A program made the position numbers and the translations under genes. The notes beneath the pieces are model-generated. The model was not told the DNA's origin. It worked only from the letters and a program-made list of their open reading frames with translations, and searched no databases. Positions 36,415-41,189 of a stretch of DNA of 41,189 nucleotides are shown here, one piece after another (the first letter of the stretch is position 1; each line of letters begins with the position of its first letter). The stretch comes from Chloroflexota bacterium (GTDB lineage Bacteria > Chloroflexota > Limnocylindria > Limnocylindrales > CSP1-4), in the NCBI GenBank assembly GCA_003152165.1, contig PLZO01000064.1, positions 1,093-42,281 of the forward strand. Direction: 5' to 3'.

Positions 36415-37542
36415 TCAGCTGGTCGCGAAGCGCTCCAGGCCGGCCAGGGCTTCAGGCAGGTCAACCCGGCCAAACCCCAGGCGGACGTGGTTGCCCGGCT
36501 GGCCGAAGCGGGAGCCGGGCAGGAGGAGGACGCCTTCGGCCTCGACAAGCTCCGCGGCGAAGCGGTCGGCGTCCCAGCCCGCGAACCGGCCGGCCATGGT
36601 CAGGGACGGGAAAGCGACCGAGCCGGCCCGCGGTCGAATCCAGGTCATCACCTCCGGTCGGTCGCCGAAGAAACGATCGAGGCAGGCCAGGTTGGCCGAG
36701 ATGATTCCGTGGGAGCGTCGGAGCACGGAGTCACGAGCGCGCAAGGCGATGAGGCTCAGGATCTCGGCAGGAGCGGACGGGCAGATCGTCGTGTAGTCCT
36801 TGAACGCCGCGCAACGCTCGAGCAGCCGGCGATCGTGAGTAGCCAGCCAGCCGATCCGCAGCCCAGCCAGCGCGAACGACTTTGACATCACCCCCAGGCT
36901 GACGCCGGTCGGGAGGGCGTCGGCGCCGGCGACGAGTCGATCACTGTCGTCGTATTCGAGGAAGCGGTAGACCTCGTCGGCGAAGAGATGGAGGCCGGCC
37001 TCGGCGCACAGCTCCGTCAGGTCCCGCCACTCGGCGTGGCTCGGCAGCATCCCGGTCGGGTTGTGCGGAGCATTGACCACGATCAAGCGGGTCTCGGGTC
37101 GGAGCGCCGCCCGGATTCGGTCGACGTCGAGGGCCCAACCGTCCTCCTCACGGAGCTCGTGAAGGCTGGTCTCCGCTCCGGCCGCCAGCGCGATCTGGAA
37201 CAAGCTCTGGTACCCGGGCCAGGTCACAATCGCGTGATCGCCAGGCCCGACCAAGACGTTCAAGAGGCAGAAGATTGCCTCTTCGGCGCCCGAGAAGACC
37301 AGCACCTCATCCGGACTGATCGTGTCATAGAGCGCGGCGATCTCGGCCCGCAGAAGGGGATGCCCGCTCGACTCGGTATAACCAAGTCGGAGGTCCTGCC
37401 ACAGCCCGCGGGACTGATCGTCGGCCAGCCCCACGAGCTCGGCCATCGGGTAGCCCTCGAGGTCCGACGCGCAGAGGAGGTGCCGAACAGCGAATTCCCA
37501 CCGGGCGAAGTAGCGCTCGAGCTCGAAATCGGCGATCTTCAA
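36415..37542 (-). CDS. Class I/II PLP-dependent aminotransferase
   Basis: LGYTESSGHPLLRAEIAALY, VLVFSGAEEAIFCLLNVLVGPGDHAIVTWPGYQSLFQIA, VNAPHNPTGMLPS, SLGVMSKSFALAGLRIGW (PLP Lys); probable TTG start. Confidence 0.9.
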   Translation of the reverse strand: MKIADFELERYFARWEFAVRHLLCASDLEGYPMAELVGLADDQSRGLWQDLRLGYTESSGHPLLRAEIAALYDTISPDEVLVFSGAEEAIFCLLNVLVGPGDHAIVTWPGYQSLFQIALAAGAETSLHELREEDGWALDVDRIRAALRPETRLIVVNAPHNPTGMLPSHAEWRDLTELCAEAGLHLFADEVYRFLEYDDSDRLVAGADALPTGVSLGVMSKSFALAGLRIGWLATHDRRLLERCAAFKDYTTICPSAPAEILSLIALRARDSVLRRSHGIISANLACLDRFFGDRPEVMTWIRPRAGSVAFPSLTMAGRFAGWDADRFAAELVEAEGVLLLPGSRFGQPGNHVRLGFGRVDLPEALAGLERFATS

Positions 37543-37559
37543 CTGCCTACCGGACGTGG

Positions 37560-38255
37560 TTAGTTGATTGCGTGGAGGGCAGCCGTCAGGGCAAGGAAGG
37601 TCGCCTGGTCGAGGCCGTTGCCGATCGCCAGCCAGCTTGGCTTCTCGCCCTTGGCCACGACCAGGGCAAAGCCGCTCGAGGTCTGGACCAGGCTCCCACT
37701 TAGATCGCCGTAAGGACCCGTGCCGGCCGATATCCCGCCCGGAACACAGCCTGAATCGTCGGTGCAGAACGAGCCCTCGTCGAGCTCGAGCGTTGCGCTG
37801 TCGACCTTGCGCCGGAAGCTGATCGTAATGTGGCCGCCGTTGGCGAGGCGATACGTGCCCGAGACGAGCGACCAGCCGGTCGGCAGGACGGCGCAGTAGA
37901 CGGGGAAGGTGACCGAGCTGGCGAACGACTCGTAGAAGTTCGGCGTGTCCTGGGCTCCAGAGCAGACGGACGCTCTGCTGGAAGCGGTCGGCGAGGGTCC
38001 GACCGAGCCGGACGGCGTCGCTTCGGCGCTTGGTTCGGTCGAACCAGCCGGACTCGGCGTGGTCGAACCGGAGGGGCCGGGCGAAACCGCGTTCGAGGCG
38101 GTCGAGCCGACGCTCGGACCCACGCTGGCCGGGGTCAGGTCGGACGGCGCGTTCGAGGCGGTGCCCAGGCCGCAACCGGCGAGCACGAACATCCCGGCGG
38201 CAAGGAACAGGGAAGGCCAGACGGTCCGGGCCGTCCGTAGGCGCATCGGCGTCAC
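37560..38255 (-). CDS. Putative lipoprotein with Ser/Pro-rich linker
   Basis: Lipobox LAAGMFVLAGCG, PSG/ST-rich linker, conserved-looking C-terminal domain with four Cys. Confidence 0.72.
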   Translation of the reverse strand: MTPMRLRTARTVWPSLFLAAGMFVLAGCGLGTASNAPSDLTPASVGPSVGSTASNAVSPGPSGSTTPSPAGSTEPSAEATPSGSVGPSPTASSRASVCSGAQDTPNFYESFASSVTFPVYCAVLPTGWSLVSGTYRLANGGHITISFRRKVDSATLELDEGSFCTDDSGCVPGGISAGTGPYGDLSGSLVQTSSGFALVVAKGEKPSWLAIGNGLDQATFLALTAALHAIN

Positions 38256-38623
38256 CCGGCAAGCCTAGCCGCAGCCGGTGACAGCGGTCAACGATCCGAT
38301 CCGGCGTTCATTTGCTGCGAGCAGCGAAGATCGACTGACTGAGCCTGGATCGACGCCGTCGCCGAGTTGGATGCCCTGATCGCAGCTGAGTCGCAGGTAG
38401 CACCGCCCTGTGATGCTGCGGGTGACATGGATCAAGCAGCCGCCCGGGTCCATTCCGCAGGACTACCGGGACCGGCCCTGAGTCAGATCGGTGCCAGCCT
38501 GTCGTCACCTCGGCGACCACCGGCAGCCGCTGGGACCGCTTGGCGGTCAGGCCCTGCCGTCGATCGATACTCGGGCTCTGCACCCCGATTGGCTACGGTG
38601 CTTCGAGGCGCCTCCTGGCCCGC

Positions 38624-39088
38624 CTAGCCCGATCGGATCGAAGATGAACCACCGGGTGGCCAGATCTCCAGGACCCGCTTGAGGAGGTCGAGGGTCCGGA
38701 CCTCGGCGTCCATCGTCTTCTGGACCGCGGAAGTGATGAGCAGCTTCCGCACGCCCCGGAGCTGGACGTCAAGCGAGAACGTCAGGCGCGTCCCGCCGGC
38801 CACGGCCTCGAAGTCGTAGCGACCATGCGGACGGGCCGGTCCGGCGATCGTCTGGAACTCAAGCCGCTGGTTCGGCAGGAAGACGGTGATCTCGTAGTCG
38901 GCCGCTATTCGGCGACCCAGCGGTCCGCTCACGCCCTGCGCATATCGCGCGCCAACCGCGTCCCCGGAGACGCGCGTGATATCCGTGATACCGGGATGCC
39001 ACTGCGGGCCCTTCTCGCCATCGGCGACGAACGCGAAGACGGCGTCGACGGGACACGAGATCGTGACGGCGTACTTCGCCTGGAGCAT
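38624..39088 (-). CDS. SRPBCC family (polyketide cyclase/START-like) protein
   Basis: YAVTISCPVDAVFAFVADGEKGPQWHPGITDITRVSG...YDFEAVAGGTRLTFSLDVQLRG. Confidence 0.85.
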   Translation of the reverse strand: MLQAKYAVTISCPVDAVFAFVADGEKGPQWHPGITDITRVSGDAVGARYAQGVSGPLGRRIAADYEITVFLPNQRLEFQTIAGPARPHGRYDFEAVAGGTRLTFSLDVQLRGVRKLLITSAVQKTMDAEVRTLDLLKRVLEIWPPGGSSSIRSG

Positions 39089-39328
39089 ACGGGCGAGGCT
39101 GCGCGGCCAACCTGAACGAGAGCTGAAGGCCCGGGGGTCGGCGCGCGCCTAATGGGCCGGGAACTCCGACATGATGAACCCATCGTGTCTACCGCATCAT
39201 CCGTCGCCTGTCTTGCTTCAACCGCTGCTGGCGCCGTCGCCAGCTCGTTGGAGCCTCGATGATCCGGCTTCCCGAGACGTTGTTCCCGCGGACCTCAGCC
39301 GTGGTCGCTGGGCCTGTGATGGCTGGCC

Positions 39329-40450
39329 TCACGCTTGTCCCAAGACCTGGCGAACCTCACGGGCGATCTGGAGATCCTCGCGCGCCTCGATGACGAGCGT
39401 GCGGACCGGCGCGGCCAGCGCGCTGATGTCACGGTCAGGCGCGCTGGCGTCGGGCGTGTCCTCGTTGGCCGCCCGGTCGAGATGCACGCCCACAAAGGCA
39501 AGGCCTTCACACGCGCTCGCTCGGACGACTGACGCGTGCTCGCCCACACCGCCGGTGAAGACCAGGACATCCAGACCACCCATGGCCGCGGCCATGGCGG
39601 CGATCCCCGACCGCAAGCGATGGATGTAGACGCCCAGTGCAAGGCTTGCGGCCTGGTCACCAGTGTGGGCTCGGGTGAGGACGACCTGCATGTCGGCCGT
39701 GCCCGCCAGCCCGAGGAGCCCTGAGCGATGCTCGAGCGTGGCGGCGAGTTCCTGGGCGGGCATGCCCACGTGCTCCTGCAGCCACAGCAAGAGACCAGGG
39801 TCGACGCTGCCCGAGCGCGTCGCCATAACCAAGCCCTCGAGCGGCGTGAAGCCCATGGTCGTGTCCACGGACTTGCCATCGACGACGGCGGCCAGCGAGG
39901 CACCGGCCCCGAGGTGGCACGTCACGGCACGGAAGGTCTCCGGGGCCTGGGCCAGCATCTCCCCCGCTCGGTGGGTGGCATACGCATGGGAGAGGCCGTG
40001 GAACCCGTAGCGCCGCAGATCCCAGCGCTCTCGCCACTCTCGCGGCAAGGCATAGGTCGCCGTGGCCGCCGGCATGCCGGCGTGGAAGGCGGTATCGAAA
40101 CAGGCCACCGCCGGGACGTGCGGGTACAGCCCCTTGACGGCCTCGAGGGCGTCGAGCGATTTGGGCTGGTGCAGGGGCGCGAGGTCGACCAGCAGATGCA
40201 GCTCGCGTTCCACCGCTTCGTCGAGTCGCACGGGCCCAAGGTATCGGCGGCCGCCATGCACGATCCGATGACCGATGGCATCGGGTGGGCCGTGATCGGC
40301 GAGCGTCTGCGCCAGGGCGGCTCTGTCGATGGTTCCTGCCGCCACGGGCAGGTCCCACCGGGCCACGACCCGATCGTCGGTATCGAGAAGCCGCAGCTTG
40401 AGACTGCTCGACCCGGCATTGACGACCAGGATGCGTTGAGGAGGGCTCAT
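39329..40450 (-). CDS. ackA: Acetate kinase
   Basis: [117 protein letters not shown]. Confidence 0.96.
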   Translation of the reverse strand: MSPPQRILVVNAGSSSLKLRLLDTDDRVVARWDLPVAAGTIDRAALAQTLADHGPPDAIGHRIVHGGRRYLGPVRLDEAVERELHLLVDLAPLHQPKSLDALEAVKGLYPHVPAVACFDTAFHAGMPAATATYALPREWRERWDLRRYGFHGLSHAYATHRAGEMLAQAPETFRAVTCHLGAGASLAAVVDGKSVDTTMGFTPLEGLVMATRSGSVDPGLLLWLQEHVGMPAQELAATLEHRSGLLGLAGTADMQVVLTRAHTGDQAASLALGVYIHRLRSGIAAMAAAMGGLDVLVFTGGVGEHASVVRASACEGLAFVGVHLDRAANEDTPDASAPDRDISALAAPVRTLVIEAREDLQIAREVRQVLGQA

Positions 40451-41189
40451 CCCCGCTGGGATCCGCTCCAGGTCCAGTCCCGGATCTCCGGTGGGTCGTC
40501 TCCCACGCGGCGCGTGTAGTCACGGCATTCGAGGCGACGGTCGACCATCAGCTGGCGCACGTGGCCGGCCCGCGATGCCAGCCCGGGCACCCGGTCGATG
40601 ACGTCCATGACGAGGTGGAACCGATCGAGGTCGTTGAGCATGACCATATCGAAGGGGGTCGTGGTCGTGCCCTCCTCCTTGTAGCCGCGGACGTGGATAT
40701 TGGCATGGTTCGTACGCCGATAGGTCAAGCGGTGGATCAGCCAGGGGTAGCCGTGATAGGCGAAGACGATCGGGCGATCGGCCGTGAACAGCGCGTCGAA
40801 CTCGGGGTCCGACAGCCCGTGCGGGTGCTCGCTCGGGGGCTGCAGGCGCATCAGGTCGACGACGTTGACGACCCGGACCTTGACGTCGGGCAGGTGCTGC
40901 CCAAGCAGGTCGACCGCCGCCAGCGTCTCCAGCGTCGGCGTGTCACCGCAGCAAGCCATCACCACATCGGGCTCGCCGTCCTGGTCGTTGCTCGCCCAGT
41001 CCCACATGCCGATGCCTCGGGTGCAATGGAGGATGGCCTGGTCCATCGTCAGCCAGTCGAGCGAGGGCTGTTTGCCGGCAACGATGAGGTTGACGTACTG
41101 GCGACTACGCAGGCAGTGGTCGGCGACCGTCAGGAGCGTGTTCGTGTCGGGCGGCAGGTAGACCCGGATGACCTCGGCCTTCTTGTTGA
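40447..41189 (-). CDS. xfp: Xylulose-5-phosphate/fructose-6-phosphate phosphoketolase, C-terminal part (truncated by window end)
   Basis: In-frame to window edge: [84 protein letters not shown]...[56 protein letters not shown]. Confidence 0.96.
   Translation of the reverse strand, partial: NKKAEVIRVYLPPDTNTLLTVADHCLRSRQYVNLIVAGKQPSLDWLTMDQAILHCTRGIGMWDWASNDQDGEPDVVMACCGDTPTLETLAAVDLLGQHLPDVKVRVVNVVDLMRLQPPSEHPHGLSDPEFDALFTADRPIVFAYHGYPWLIHRLTYRRTNHANIHVRGYKEEGTTTTPFDMVMLNDLDRFHLVMDVIDRVPGLASRAGHVRQLMVDRRLECRDYTRRVGDDPPEIRDWTWSGSQRG

Noticed and set aside
37543-38262. N-terminal extension of the aminotransferase frame (36415-38262)
   Set aside because: Low-complexity shadow of the overlapping lipoprotein gene; aminotransferase homology starts around 37542

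Overview
High-GC bacterial chromosomal window. The gene content and order suggest a Chloroflexota-like organism, but this is inference. Contents left to right: (1) the end of a kdp operon (kdpB 3' end, kdpC, and a short kdpD lacking a kinase core). (2) An arsenic cassette: a MerR-HTH/arsenate-reductase fusion, arsM, arsR and an EamA permease, bracketed by copies of a 45-bp terminal-inverted-repeat element. (3) A gene-poor accessory stretch (~5.4-9.4 kb) with a transposase remnant, a lipoprotein, a SnoaL-like protein, an SRPBCC remnant and a lone HTH-like ORF. (4) A PRC/MgtE_N/CBS protein with a long leader, followed by a truncated Nramp relic. (5) A ~14-kb, mostly overlapping minus-strand gene string: lysC-birA-ECF sigma-membrane protein-accD-accA-degenerate BCCP-accC-fabZ-metallophosphoesterase-fabF-accB-fabH-fabG-MBL/rhodanese. 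(6) hom-thrC-thrB plus a small membrane protein, and a dienelactone hydrolase. (7) trpS and an AI-2E/PerM family protein. (8) Two tandem PYROXD2/phytoene-desaturase-like FAD oxidoreductases divergent from a GcvT-like protein, with an operator-like palindrome between them. (9) An aminotransferase, a lipoprotein and an SRPBCC protein. (10) ackA and the 3' part of xfp (phosphoketolase). No CRISPR array, rRNA or convincing tRNA was seen. The most notable items are the MerR-ArsC fusion cassette with flanking repeats, the BCCP lacking the biotinyl lysine, the sigma/lysC-headed fatty-acid gene string, the oxidoreductase pair/GcvT module, and putative leaderless promoters.
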